Shown here: piece by piece, positions 25,344 to 35,622 of the stretch
Layout of the letters: each line of letters starts with the position of its first letter
Position numbering within the stretch: position 1 is the first letter of the stretch
NCBI GenBank assembly: GCA_026398875.1
Contig: JAPLSB010000014.1
Span: 1 to 64,000, forward strand
Origin: Gammaproteobacteria bacterium
GTDB taxonomy: Bacteria; Pseudomonadota; Gammaproteobacteria; Nevskiales; Nevskiaceae
Length of the DNA: 64,000 nucleotides
Direction of reading: 5' to 3'
Program-made: the position numbers and the translations under genes
The notes under the pieces: generated by a model
Told to the model about the DNA's origin: nothing
Database searches by the model: none
The model's input: only the letters and a program-made list of their open reading frames with translations

Positions 25344-26092
25344 CAAGAATCCTCAGCGCGGGCCAGTTCGCCGCCGATAAGAAAGCCGCCAAGCAGCCCG
25401 AAAAAGTTAAAGAAATCGGCTCGCCGGCTACCCGCGACAGGGTCCTCGAGACCCTGTTCGCACGCGAATACATCGATCGCGTGAAGGTCGAAAAGGCCGA
25501 GTTCGTTCGCACCACGCCCAGGGAACGAGACCTCTGCCGACACGCCCCGCCCAAGGTGGTTTCGGTCGACCGAACCGCGTCTCCGGAGTCGGAGCTCTCC
25601 CATGTCCAGACCCTCCCGATCACCGAGGCTAGGGCCAAGTGGCAGGCGATCGTGGACGCCCAGACCGCCTCCGCTACGACCATCGTCGAGCGTCTGTCCC
25701 AGCAGATCAATACGACCCCGGCACGCGCCGGAGACCCGAACTTTTCCGGGGTAAAGCCCACGGCAAAGATGGTCGCCTTGGCCAAGAAACTGGCAGCGGA
25801 AAAGGGGATCAAGAAGCTCCCACCGAAGGTCCTTTCCGACTCCGCTGAGTGCCGAATATTCATCGAGTCGCATCGGGGTGCGCCAACTTCACGGGGCGCC
25901 GAAGTTGCCCCGGGAGGGGCACCTGAAGGCGCACGGAAGAAACCCCAATAGACCCGATTACCGAGCCCGGAGCAGGTCGAGTTCGCCCGTTTTCTGGCAT
26001 CGAAAAAGGGGATTCAGCCACCCCAGAACTTCGATCAGGACCTGTCCGTTTGCAGGTCGTTCATCGAGGCTCAGCTCTGGAAATCCTCGTGA
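25344..26092 (+). pseudogene. C-terminal relic of DNA topoisomerase III (TopB-like)
   Basis: The frame reads EIGSPATRDRVLETLFAREY followed by IDRV, the conserved GIGTPATR-IIETL--R-YI-R segment of type IA topoisomerases, then a stretch ending TARAKW-like. It ends with two copies of a repeat typical of plasmid/ICE TopB tails: PTAKMVALAKKLAAEKGIKK (then LPPKVLSDSAECRIFIESH) and PSPEQVEFARFLASKKGIQP (then PQNFDQDLSVCRSFIEAQ). An in-frame TAG at 25949-25951 separates the repeats. The Toprim domain and catalytic Tyr are absent, so it cannot be active. TopB of this type is a frequent cargo of integrative conjugative elements. Confidence 0.6.
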
Positions 26093-27037
26093 CCTCGTAC
26101 GTCAACAAGAAGGTCGGCGACGTCGCCATAGTCAGGGTCGACGCGACCGTCGAAGCCCTCCTCGCCCGGATGCAGGACGTGTGCAAGATGATCAAAAAAA
26201 TCGAAGAAACAGGGGGTCCCAAAGCGGTCTTCTGCCGGCTCTGCGACAGTGGCCGTAGCTGCAACACTTCTTCAATATCGGTGGTAATTCGACTAATTCA
26301 CTCAGGGTTTTTCTCGGTTTTAGCCGCCGAATCCGGGGCGAATTCGATGGCCCCAGCAGCCGTCGATCTGACGTCCGGCCCGCCAACTTTTCAACCGGGT
26401 CGTTACCGATTCCGGTCGATAGTTTCGGCAGTCAGAACTACCCGAACCGGCGCCGCCAGGAAGGCCAATTTCTCGGTGAGGGCACGACTCAAACGTGAGT
26501 TTGAGGCTTGCCCGGGAGTTCTCGTTTGCTCGGCTTTTAGCTTGACGCTCAGCCCATCCACAACCCGTTTTGAACCCGTTTCAATGACCGTTCTGGAGGG
26601 CCTGTGAGCGCCTTGTTGACCCACGAAATCGCGGCGGCCGTCGCCACGCTGGAGGTGCGGGTCCCTGAGATATAAGAGGACGTTCAGGCGGCTGTTTTGC
26701 CTGCTTCTTTGCCTCCGCCAGCCACAGATTTCGACCTGTGTTCAATCGGGGGGGGACGCGTTTCCGATCGGAATTTACGACGACGAGTTGGCGGCTTTGA
26801 GCGGCTTTACTCGAGGAGAGCCAGCGCAGGTTTTGGCCCCGGAACCACGCCCCCGTGCAAGGCAAACGAGGGGTACTGCCGACCATTATATGAGTCATTG
26901 CGAAATGGGGGGGTACTGCCGACGAGATGATGACCTCCCCCTATTCCTACTTGATTGACCCGTTTTCCGTGAACGTTTGTGCTCGGTCACCCGTTCAGAT
27001 GGCGCCGGTTAATCAAAGCATTTGTTCCTCGCCGGTG
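26093..27037. other. Unassigned stretch between topoisomerase relic and IS element
   Basis: About 950 bp of mixed composition with short open frames only. The frame from 26093 (TSYVNKKVGDVAIVRVDATV and onward) runs on from the relic in another frame but I do not recognise it. GGGGGTACTGCCGAC-like sequence occurs twice (near 26871 and 26906). I see no intact gene; probably decayed island DNA. Confidence 0.35.
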
Positions 27038-28349
27038 TGAACCGCCCCGTCTTTCTCGGAGGCTTCAAACATTGAGAGGACGAAGCCATGAACAAGTTGA
27101 CGCGTTACGCACCGGAGGTGCGAGATCGAGCATTCCGGATGGGGCTAGAACATCGGGACGAGTACCCGTCGCAGTGGGCGGCGATCGAGTCGGTGGCGGG
27201 GTAGATCGGCTGCAAGGCCGAGACGCTGCGGCAGCGGCTCCCACTGGCCGGATTGGATGCCGGTATTCAACCCGGGCCGATAAAGTGCGAGACCGAGCGG
27301 AGCAAGCAGTTGGAGCGCGAAGTTTGCGAGCTCCGGGAGGCCAACGGGATCTTGCGGAAGGCGTCCGCTTTTTTGCACTGGCGGAGCTCGACCGCCCGTT
27401 CGGCGATGAAGGCGTTCATCGACACCTGTTGTGAGGTTTACGGCGTCGAGCCAATCTGACGGGCCCTGCCGATCGCACCGTCGACCTAACACGTCCATGC
27501 GGCCCGGCGCCGTGATCCGTCGCAGCATCCAGAGCGAACACGGCGGGATGAACAGCTGCTGCCAGAAATCGCACGTGTCTGGACGGAGAATTTCCGGGTC
27601 TCCGGCGTACGCAAGGTCTGGCGGCAGTTGCACTGCGAACGGATGCCGGTGGGGCGCTGCGTCGGCGCCCGACTGATGCTCCGCGTGGGTCTGCACGGCG
27701 TGGTGCGCGGCAAGACCGTTCGGACGACGCTCAGCCAGCCGCGCGCGCCGTGCCCTCGGGATCACGTCGAGCGCTAGTTCCTGGCGGATCGGACGAACCA
27801 GCTGTGGGTCATTGCCTTTACGAACGTCGCTACCTCTCAAGGCTTTGCCTACGTCGCCTTTGTCATCGATGTCTATGCCCGCTGGATTGTCGGCTGGCGA
27901 TGCTCGACCTTGGGCTGGACCGACTTCGTGCTCGATGCGCTGGAGCAGGCGCTGTATGTTTGCAAGACTTCGATGGCGACCGGCTGCTACATCACACTGA
28001 TCGCGGGTCGCAATATGTTGGGACTCGGTACACCGAGCGGCATTCCGAAGCCGGGCTGGGGCCCTCCGTCGGCAGCGTCGGCAACTCCGACGACAACGCG
28101 TTGACCGAGACGATCATCGGCCTTTACAAAGCCGGAGTGATTCTCCGCCGGACATCCTGTCCGCGCCATGACGATGTCGAGTTGGCGACGCTGAACTGGG
28201 TCGAGTGGTTCAACCACCGTCGACCGCTCGAATCCATCGGCAACAACCCGCCTGCCGAAGCAGAAGCTGCCTACTATTCACAAACCAATGGGCTCGCCAT
28301 CGCGGTGTGACTCTATCGAAAGGGCGTCCGGGAAAACTGGGACGTTTCA
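27038..28349 (+). mobile_element. Decayed IS3-family insertion sequence
   Basis: About 1.31 kb, the size of an IS3-group element. The left end TGAACCGCCCCGTCTTTCTC (to 27063) and the right end, read inward, TGAAACGTCCCAGTTTTCCC (28349 to 28324), form imperfect 26-bp inverted repeats. Between them are the remains of OrfA and OrfB. No matching target-site duplication is obvious (GTG left, AGC right), consistent with age or rearrangement. Confidence 0.8.
27088..28310 (+). pseudogene. IS3-family transposase, OrfA and OrfB, disrupted
   Basis: OrfA starts [20 protein letters not shown] at 27088 and is broken by TAG at about 27202, then continues IGCKAETLRQRL and LEREVCELREANGILRKASA. OrfB begins AFIDTCCEVYGVEPI and is broken at once by TGA; later fragments in other frames include LTQGFAYVAFVIDVYARWIV-like sequence, HHTDRGSQYV, PSVGSVGNSDDNALTETIIG, LYKAGVI and WVEWFNHRRPLESIGNNPPA. 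The catalytic DDE region is recognisable (HTDRGSQY and the E in ALTETI) but several stops and frameshifts rule out function. Confidence 0.85.
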
Positions 28350-28513
28350 AGCAGCAACACATCTGGACCGTCAGACCTTTTTTTGTATAGTCCACGAGCG
28401 GTCCCTTTATTTCGATGGCGCAGGGTGTCGCGCGATGTTGTCCGGTGTTTTTAGGTGCTTACAAATCAATTAGTTACGCGAAAGGTGTGCGATTTTCATC
28501 GAATATTTTGGTT

Positions 28514-28558
28514 TTGAAAATCCCCGTGTCGGCGGTTCGATTCCGTCCTCGGCCACCA
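28514..28558 (+). pseudogene. tRNA-Phe(GAA) 3' fragment: attachment-site scar
   Basis: The 45 nt correspond to the tRNA-Phe sequence from the anticodon loop to CCA: loop TTGAAAA with anticodon GAA (28516-28518), 3' anticodon stem TCCCC, variable GTGTC, T stem GGCGG, loop TTCGATT, stem CCGTC, acceptor strand CTCGGCC, then ACCA. The 5' half is absent; unrelated AT-rich DNA precedes. Integrases that use tRNA 3' ends leave exactly such a copy at the far end of the element, so this marks the right boundary of an island lying to its left. No complete tRNA-Phe is in the window. Confidence 0.85.
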
Positions 28559-28570
28559 TACAACGTTGGA

Positions 28571-28599
28571 AAAGCCCCTGAAAACAGGGGCTTTTTTTT
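28571..28599 (+). terminator. Strong terminator, probably the original tRNA-Phe terminator
   Basis: AAAGCCCCTG, loop AAAA, CAGGGGC and eight T. It lies 13 bp after the CCA of the tRNA fragment on the same strand, as a native tRNA gene terminator would. It now has no obvious gene to end. Confidence 0.9.
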
Positions 28600-29060
28600 G
28601 CCCGCTGAATTGATCGCCGCGGCTGTTCCGGGTCCCGGTCCCTGAACGGTTCCAGAGCTCATGCGCAATGCGCCACCGATAGCGAAGCGCTCGCAGCAGC
28701 CACTGCCGCTCTGAAGCTGTCGCCCACTAGATGCCCACTTCAGCAGTGCATCCGAGTTGCGGCTGCGGCTCGCTGGCGCAGCGATGTCGACAGACATCGT
28801 CGACACAGGGTGCTCGGGTTTTGCCTCCTCCTCACTTACGGCATGCGGCCACGACGACCGGTCGCTCGGCGTGATTCATCGCACCGGACCTGAGCCGCAA
28901 ATTCGGTTCGGCAGTTGCGCAAGCGCGCGTATTGGGTCATCGATATCGCACATATTTAACGCGGACGTTTCATGTTTCTCTCGATGTCGCTGCTAATTCC
29001 TCTTTCGTGGCGCGATGAAGCCTGTTATTAATCAAGGCGACTTAAAAATCGCAAGAAGCC
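28600..29060. other. Intergenic region after the attachment site
   Basis: About 460 bp with no recognisable gene. It must hold the promoter of the TetR-family gene at 29061; no convincing promoter was picked out. Confidence 0.35.
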
Positions 29061-29768
29061 ATGACGAGCGTTGTTCGCAACCTTGTATCCCTTCCGGTCG
29101 CTGCCGACGATGGCGCAGGTACAGCAGGCGATTCGTCAACGCTGGGCCGAAGCGAGCGCACCAAGCTGGCATTGATGGAGGCTGCCGAGACACTGTTCGG
29201 CGACTTCGGAATCGACGCCGTCGGGCTGCGCACCATCAGCGATGCGGCGCAGCAGCGGAACAACAACGCGGTGCAGTACCACTTCGGCGGCAAGCTGGAA
29301 CTGCTCGCCGCGATCCTCGAATGGCGCGAGGCACAACTGCAGCCGATGCGTCAGGCGTTGCTCGAACAGGGCGCGGAGCAGGATCGCCTGCGCGACATTC
29401 GCTGGCTGCTGCGCGTGATCTTCGAGCCGAACTACCGCCTATACCGCGATCACGGCGTGATCAGTTACATGAAGCTGCATGCCGCCTACATCACGACCCA
29501 CCGTCCGCGTGGCGTCCCTCATCCGGTGGACACCGATTCGCCGAGTTGTGCGGCTTTTCGCGAGGCGATCCGGCTGATGGGCGAACGGCTCGCATTTCTC
29601 GGGACGCGGCGACTGTGGTGGCGCCTGGAAAGTGTCGGCGAGATGTTCCTCAGCACCTTCATTCAGCACGCCGCTCGCCCGCATGAGCTGAATCCGCCGC
29701 TGGACGAGTTGTTCGAAGACGCGATCGAAATGATGGCGGCGGCGATGTCGGCTGCGCCAATGCGGTAG
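29061..29768 (+). CDS. TetR-family regulator of the catabolic cluster
   Basis: A 235-residue regulator. After a 30-residue flexible N-terminus the DNA-binding domain reads TKLALMEAAETLFGDFGIDA, then VGLRTISDAA and AVQYHFGGKLEL, the TetR pattern. The C-terminal ligand pocket domain is unassigned. It is the first gene to the right of the island boundary and lies 72 bp upstream of the PEP-utilising enzyme, on the same strand, with a hairpin between. It probably senses the pathway substrate or an acyl-CoA; which promoter it controls is unknown. Confidence 0.8.
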   Translation: MTSVVRNLVSLPVAADDGAGTAGDSSTLGRSERTKLALMEAAETLFGDFGIDAVGLRTISDAAQQRNNNAVQYHFGGKLELLAAILEWREAQLQPMRQALLEQGAEQDRLRDIRWLLRVIFEPNYRLYRDHGVISYMKLHAAYITTHRPRGVPHPVDTDSPSCAAFREAIRLMGERLAFLGTRRLWWRLESVGEMFLSTFIQHAARPHELNPPLDELFEDAIEMMAAAMSAAPMR

Positions 29769-29789
29769 CAGCTCGGTTTTCAGCACGTT

Positions 29790-29814
29790 CGTCCGCGCGT
29801 TTGCGGCGCGGACG
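29790..29814 (+). promoter_or_regulatory. Hairpin between tetR-like gene and PEP-utilising enzyme gene
   Basis: Perfect 9-bp arms CGTCCGCGC and GCGCGGACG with a 7-nt loop GTTTGCG, 27 bp before the next start codon and followed by the Shine-Dalgarno GGAGGAG. No T run follows, so it is not a simple terminator; it may be an operator palindrome or an RNA structure. Confidence 0.4.
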
Positions 29815-29840
29815 ATCAACAAGAGAGGAGGAGAACAACG

Positions 29841-32603
29841 ATGACAATGACAACGACCCACGCTCACACCATCTGGTTCGCCGACCCGGCCGGAATCGAC
29901 CTCGGTCTGGTCGGTGGCAAGGGGGCCAACCTGGGCCGCATGACGCAGAAGGGCTTCGTGGTGCCGCCCGGGTTCGTCGTGGCGACCGGCGCCTACATGG
30001 CCCACATCGACAGCCTGAAGCCGCAGCTCGCGACGATGCTGGCCCGCATCGACTACAGCGATGCCAATGCTCTCGAGGAAGCCGTCGCCCAGATCCGGCG
30101 GCTGATCGTCGGCACCGAAGTTCCGCCGACGATCGCCGCAGAGATCAGCAGCGGCTACAACAAGCTGGGTGCCGATTTGTACGTCGCCGTTCGTTCCTCC
30201 GGCACCGCCGAGGATCTCGACGGCGCTTCGTTCGCCGGCTTGCACGATACCTATCTCGACATCCGTGGTGACGCTGCGGTGATCGATGCCGTGAGGCGCT
30301 GCTGGGCCAGCTTGTGGACGGCGCGTGCAGTGTCGTACCGCAAGACGCAGGGCTTCAATGCGTTCCCGTCGATCGCCGTAGTCGTGCAGCAGATGGTCGA
30401 ATCGGAAGTGTCCGGCGTGATGTTCACCGGCAACCCGATCAACACCGCCACCGACGAGCTCATGATCAACGCCAGCTGGGGGCTTGGCGAAGCCGTTGTG
30501 TCGGGCATCGTCACACCGGACGAATACATCGTCGGCCATCGCAACCTGAAAGTGCTGCAGAAGACGCTCGGCACCAAGCGCGTCGAGATCGTGCGTGACC
30601 ATGCCAAGGGCGTTGGCACGCTGCATTGCGAGGTCGAGGACGCTCGCCGTGAACGCTTCACCTTCACCGATGATCAGGTCGCCGAGCTTGCCGCCATCGG
30701 CCGCAAGGTGCAGGCCGCCTACGAGGAAATGCCGCAGGACATCGAGTGGGGCTACGCGAACGGCAAGTTCTACGTGCTGCAGTCGCGCCCGGTCACGGGC
30801 GTGGAGTTCTCGTGGGATGCCGACGTCACGGAAAGCGTGCAGGGCAACAGCGACGCGGTGCCGTACGACAACATCTGGTCGCGAGTTTTTCCGGAAGAGA
30901 TGTGGACCGGCGCGATTTCACCGCTGATGTTTTCATGGCGCTGCTGGGGCCTGAACCAGTGCCACAGCGTCGGCGTGCATGTCGCCGGCTATCCGGAGCA
31001 GGACTACACGACACGCCGCCTGTGGCGCTATTACAAGGGTGTGTCGTACTACAACACCGAGGCTGACCGTCACCGCATCAAGCAGTCGATCCCACCACAA
31101 TTGCGGCCGGGCATGCTGCACAAGATTCCGAAGGCCTGGCACGAGGAGTGCCTGAACGCCGACTTCGACTGGGGGCGCTACATCGAGCTGTTCCTGCGCA
31201 CCGAAACCCAGCGTCCGGACATGGGCTTCAACTGGCCGAAGGCGATTCGCGACGATTTCATCGATAACCCCGTCTATCGCGAAGCGACGCGTCCGCGCAC
31301 CGTGGCCGAACGCGAGGCCATGTCTGACGAGGAGATCAAGCGCCATCTCGCCGAAGTGATCCGGCTCGAGATCAGCTCCTACGATCCGCCGTGGTACGGA
31401 CTGCTCTGGTACATGGGCGAGTCGCTCGGCTGGATCGGCTGGATCTGCGCCAACTGGTACACCGGTGGCCGGCCGACGATCTTCATGGACCTGATGACCG
31501 GCACCCGCAACGAGTGCATCACCGGTATCGAGTCGTACGCTTCGTGGGAGCTGGCGAACTTCGTTTACAAGTCTCCGGAACTGCGCGAGCTATATCGCAA
31601 GTACCCGGACGAGCGCTTCTTCGACTTCGTCGGCCAGTGCGTACAAGGACCGGAGTTCCTGAAGAAGTATCAGGATCACGTTGCCAAGCGCGGTCATCGC
31701 GGTCATCCGGATCGCGACATCTACTTCGACCGCCGAGCCGACAACGTGATGGTCGACCTGCGGATGTTTGCCGGCCTGTTCGGTACACCGGACCCGCGCA
31801 TCCAGGAACACCGTACGCGCGCCCGTCTCGAAGAATCGATCCAGCACGTCTACGACAATCTCGCCGCACAGCCCGAGCACGGCGTGCTGAAGGCCAAGCT
31901 GTTCAAGTTCCTGATCCAGTTCTCGCATGACTCCATCGAGTTCCGCGACAACGAACGCGAGGTCATGGACTGGTCGACCTACAACATCAAGCTGTGCTTC
32001 GAGGAAATCGGCCAGCGCTGCGTCGAACGCGGGGGCCTGAAGGAAATGAAGGAGTGTTACTTCCTGACCATGGAAGAGCTGTATGCGGTGCTGGAAGGCA
32101 CGGAGAACAAGCGCCTGACCCGCGCCAAGATCGACGCCCGGCGCAAGAACTTCAATGCCATCGACACCAAGTCGCGGCATCCGGCACCGTTCATCGTGGC
32201 CGATCGTCCGGCACCGATCGACCAGCCGGAAATCTCTGGCGACGGCGTGCTGCGCGGCAAGACCACCAGCATCGGCAAGGTCACCGGCACGGCGCGCGTG
32301 GTGCTGGAGCTGAACCAGATCGGCAAGGTCAAGCAGGGCGACATCCTGATCGTTCATGCCACCGATCCGGGCTGGACGCCGGTGTTCATGCTGATCAAGG
32401 GCATCGTGCTGGAAACCGGTGGCCTGATCAGCCATGGCGCGCTGCTGGCACGCGAGTTCGGCCTGCCCGGCGTGCAGATCGAAGGCGCGCTGCAGCTGAT
32501 TCCCGACGGCGCGACGATCACGCTGGACGGCGACAACGGCCTGGTGATCATTCACGACGAGACCGATCAGCCCAGCGGTGCAGCACTGGAACAGGCCGCC
32601 TGA
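29841..32603 (+). CDS. PEP-utilising dikinase-type enzyme (PEP synthase / rifampin phosphotransferase architecture)
   Basis: A 920-residue enzyme with three parts. Residues about 18-325 are a PEP/pyruvate-dikinase ATP-grasp domain (GGKGANLGRMTQKGFVVPPG, AVRSSGTAEDLDGASFAGLH, PSIAVVVQQMVESEVSGVMF). A long central region (about 330-800), unlike PEP synthase, should bind the acceptor. The C-terminus is the swivelling phosphohistidine domain with GGLISHGALLAREFGLPGV; His865 is the expected phospho-carrier. The same order is known for rifampin phosphotransferase (ATP plus small molecule gives AMP, phosphate and phospho-substrate), while phenylphosphate synthase splits it among subunits. In this catabolic setting it may phosphorylate a hydroxyl group of the substrate. 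ATG 29841 has GGAGGAG upstream. Confidence 0.8.
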   Translation: MTMTTTHAHTIWFADPAGIDLGLVGGKGANLGRMTQKGFVVPPGFVVATGAYMAHIDSLKPQLATMLARIDYSDANALEEAVAQIRRLIVGTEVPPTIAAEISSGYNKLGADLYVAVRSSGTAEDLDGASFAGLHDTYLDIRGDAAVIDAVRRCWASLWTARAVSYRKTQGFNAFPSIAVVVQQMVESEVSGVMFTGNPINTATDELMINASWGLGEAVVSGIVTPDEYIVGHRNLKVLQKTLGTKRVEIVRDHAKGVGTLHCEVEDARRERFTFTDDQVAELAAIGRKVQAAYEEMPQDIEWGYANGKFYVLQSRPVTGVEFSWDADVTESVQGNSDAVPYDNIWSRVFPEEMWTGAISPLMFSWRCWGLNQCHSVGVHVAGYPEQDYTTRRLWRYYKGVSYYNTEADRHRIKQSIPPQLRPGMLHKIPKAWHEECLNADFDWGRYIELFLRTETQRPDMGFNWPKAIRDDFIDNPVYREATRPRTVAEREAMSDEEIKRHLAEVIRLEISSYDPPWYGLLWYMGESLGWIGWICANWYTGGRPTIFMDLMTGTRNECITGIESYASWELANFVYKSPELRELYRKYPDERFFDFVGQCVQGPEFLKKYQDHVAKRGHRGHPDRDIYFDRRADNVMVDLRMFAGLFGTPDPRIQEHRTRARLEESIQHVYDNLAAQPEHGVLKAKLFKFLIQFSHDSIEFRDNEREVMDWSTYNIKLCFEEIGQRCVERGGLKEMKECYFLTMEELYAVLEGTENKRLTRAKIDARRKNFNAIDTKSRHPAPFIVADRPAPIDQPEISGDGVLRGKTTSIGKVTGTARVVLELNQIGKVKQGDILIVHATDPGWTPVFMLIKGIVLETGGLISHGALLAREFGLPGVQIEGALQLIPDGATITLDGDNGLVIIHDETDQPSGAALEQAA

Positions 32604-32619
32604 TTCACCGCTGACCGAT

Positions 32620-32649
32620 ACGGGGCGATGCCGCTCGGCATCGCCCCGT
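32620..32649 (+). terminator. Hairpin after the PEP-utilising enzyme gene
   Basis: Perfect 13-bp arms ACGGGGCGATGCC and GGCATCGCCCCGT with loop GCTC, 16 bp after the stop codon. There is only a pyrimidine-rich tail (CTCCC) rather than a T run, so strength as a terminator is uncertain. Confidence 0.6.
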
Positions 32650-32836
32650 CTCCCGAAGCTTTCTTGACCGCGTCAGCGCGCGCTCGACTTGCCAGTTTCC
32701 ATCCCGTGGAGCGGCCTCGCGAGCGGCACACGGCGTTGGCTGCAGGCGCGATGCCGCAAAGGCTTGGGCTGGTCATCATTCATGTGGCCGGCGGACCACC
32801 TCGGGTAGCTGGGTGTGCGGGTCGTTCCCGCTTGAG

Positions 32837-33235
32837 TCACTTCGACTGCAAGCCCGGGACCGGCTCGGGCTCGCCATCGATTCCGCCCGCAGCAGAATCG
32901 GTCTTTCGCTTCGGTGCCAGAACCGAGCCTGGTGCGGCGCTACCGAGCATCGAGGCCAGCAATGGTCCACCGGCGAGGTTGCCGGCACCGGATGCGCTGG
33001 CATGCGCGGCGAATTCGGCCGCGATCGAACGCAGTGCCGCAAGCCCTTCGCCAGGCGCGGCGCGAGTTGCCGCTGGATTGTCCAGCCGCACACCGCCATC
33101 GCTGCCGATCGAGAACCTCACGCGGTCGCCCGGCTTCAGCTGCAGCGCCCGCATAACGGAATCCGGCAGGTGGATCGCCTGATTGGCGCCAACGGTTTGC
33201 ACGAGATCGAACAGCGGTTCGAGCGGGCTGGGCAT
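32837..33235 (-). CDS. Small AbrB/SpoVT-like domain protein
   Basis: A 132-residue protein if started at ATG 33235 (an upstream ATG at 33280 is in frame). The N-terminal half reads TVGANQAIHLPDSVMRALQL then KPGDRVRFSIGSDGGVRL, the swapped-hairpin fold of AbrB/MazE-type DNA-binding proteins, which usually dimerise through this module. The C-terminal half is Ala/Gly-rich low-complexity sequence ending in a basic/acidic tail. No toxin gene is adjacent, so it is either an orphan antitoxin-like regulator or a spurious frame; no good ribosome site is seen. Confidence 0.5.
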   Translation of the reverse strand: MPSPLEPLFDLVQTVGANQAIHLPDSVMRALQLKPGDRVRFSIGSDGGVRLDNPAATRAAPGEGLAALRSIAAEFAAHASASGAGNLAGGPLLASMLGSAAPGSVLAPKRKTDSAAGGIDGEPEPVPGLQSK

Positions 33236-33727
33236 GGACAGCTCGGGAGCAGATGCAGAGGGCCGGATTGTAGCGATCACAGTGCGGCGACTCGCACGCT
33301 CAGCCCTGCAGCAAGCGAGCTGCGCAGCCTGAAAGCGCTGCGCGAAGTTGCGGTGCCCGGTCTGGGGGCGGGATGGGCGACATGCCCGGTCCGCATCGTG
33401 ATCGGCATCGGCAACATCGCGATCTCAGTCTGGCGACCGAAGATGGTGATCACCATCCGCTGCTCGACGTCGGTCGATCCGAGTTGCGAGAGCAGCGCGT
33501 GACCAGGTCACTGCACAAGCTTGATGGCGCGCATCGAGCATGCGTGATGCCAGCGGCTTCCGAGGCAGCACGGGCACGGTGAGCCGCATCTGTCAGACCG
33601 CCGCTGCACCGGGAGCCGGGCGTTTGTCTGACAACTAGCAAGGGAGGCGAGGCGAGGCCATATCGCGACGCCGCGGATCGGCGGGCGATCGCGACCAGGT
33701 CGCAATCACCCGCTGTCACCGCGAAGC
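33236..33727. other. Gene-poor stretch
   Basis: About 490 bp between the AbrB-like gene's start and the end of the monooxygenase gene, both on the minus strand. Open frames present here do not resemble known proteins. Nothing further recognised. Confidence 0.35.
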
Positions 33728-35362
<1,635 letters not shown>

Positions 35363-35427
35363 CGGTGGTCTCCTCGTTGCGGATCGGTATGTCGTGGGGG
35401 CCTCGTCTTCGCGAGGCTGACCGTGCC

Positions 35428-35445
35428 TTGCCGAAAATTCGGCAA
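35428..35445. promoter_or_regulatory. Palindrome downstream of the sigma54 promoter
   Basis: TTGCCGAA-AA-TTCGGCAA, perfect 8-bp arms. It lies just after the predicted transcript start of the monooxygenase gene and 66 bp before its ATG. It could be a repressor operator or a small RNA hairpin in the leader. Confidence 0.45.
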
Positions 35446-35470
35446 CTGCCTTCGGTCATGACCGGTTGGC

Positions 35471-35486
35471 AGCAAGGTCTTTGCCA
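35471..35486 (-). promoter_or_regulatory. Sigma54 (-24/-12) promoter of the monooxygenase gene
   Basis: On the minus strand the sequence is TGGCAAAGACCTTGCT, matching TGGCA-N6-TTGCT with the invariant GG and GC exactly 10 bp apart (GG at 35485-35484, GC at 35473-35472). Transcription should start near 35460. Activator sites would lie to the right, in the 130 bp before the activator gene. Confidence 0.7.
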
Positions 35487-35622
35487 ACCATTCTTGCCGT
35501 GTCCAACTAGCTGATCGGAATGGGATTAACGGGGTGGGCCGATTCGCACCGGGCGCGCTCGCCGGTCGGATTTCCGGAAAAGCCGGAACCGCCCGCGCTT
35601 GTGTTTCGGCAAATAAAGAAAC

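Noticed and set aside
26050..26607. 185-codon plus-strand frame after the topoisomerase relic
   Set aside because: No recognisable family, no ribosome site, and composition changes along it; left as unassigned.
32813..33502. 229-codon plus-strand frame opposite the AbrB-like gene
   Set aside because: Arg/Gln-rich shadow composition; the minus-strand frame has a recognisable swapped-hairpin motif.
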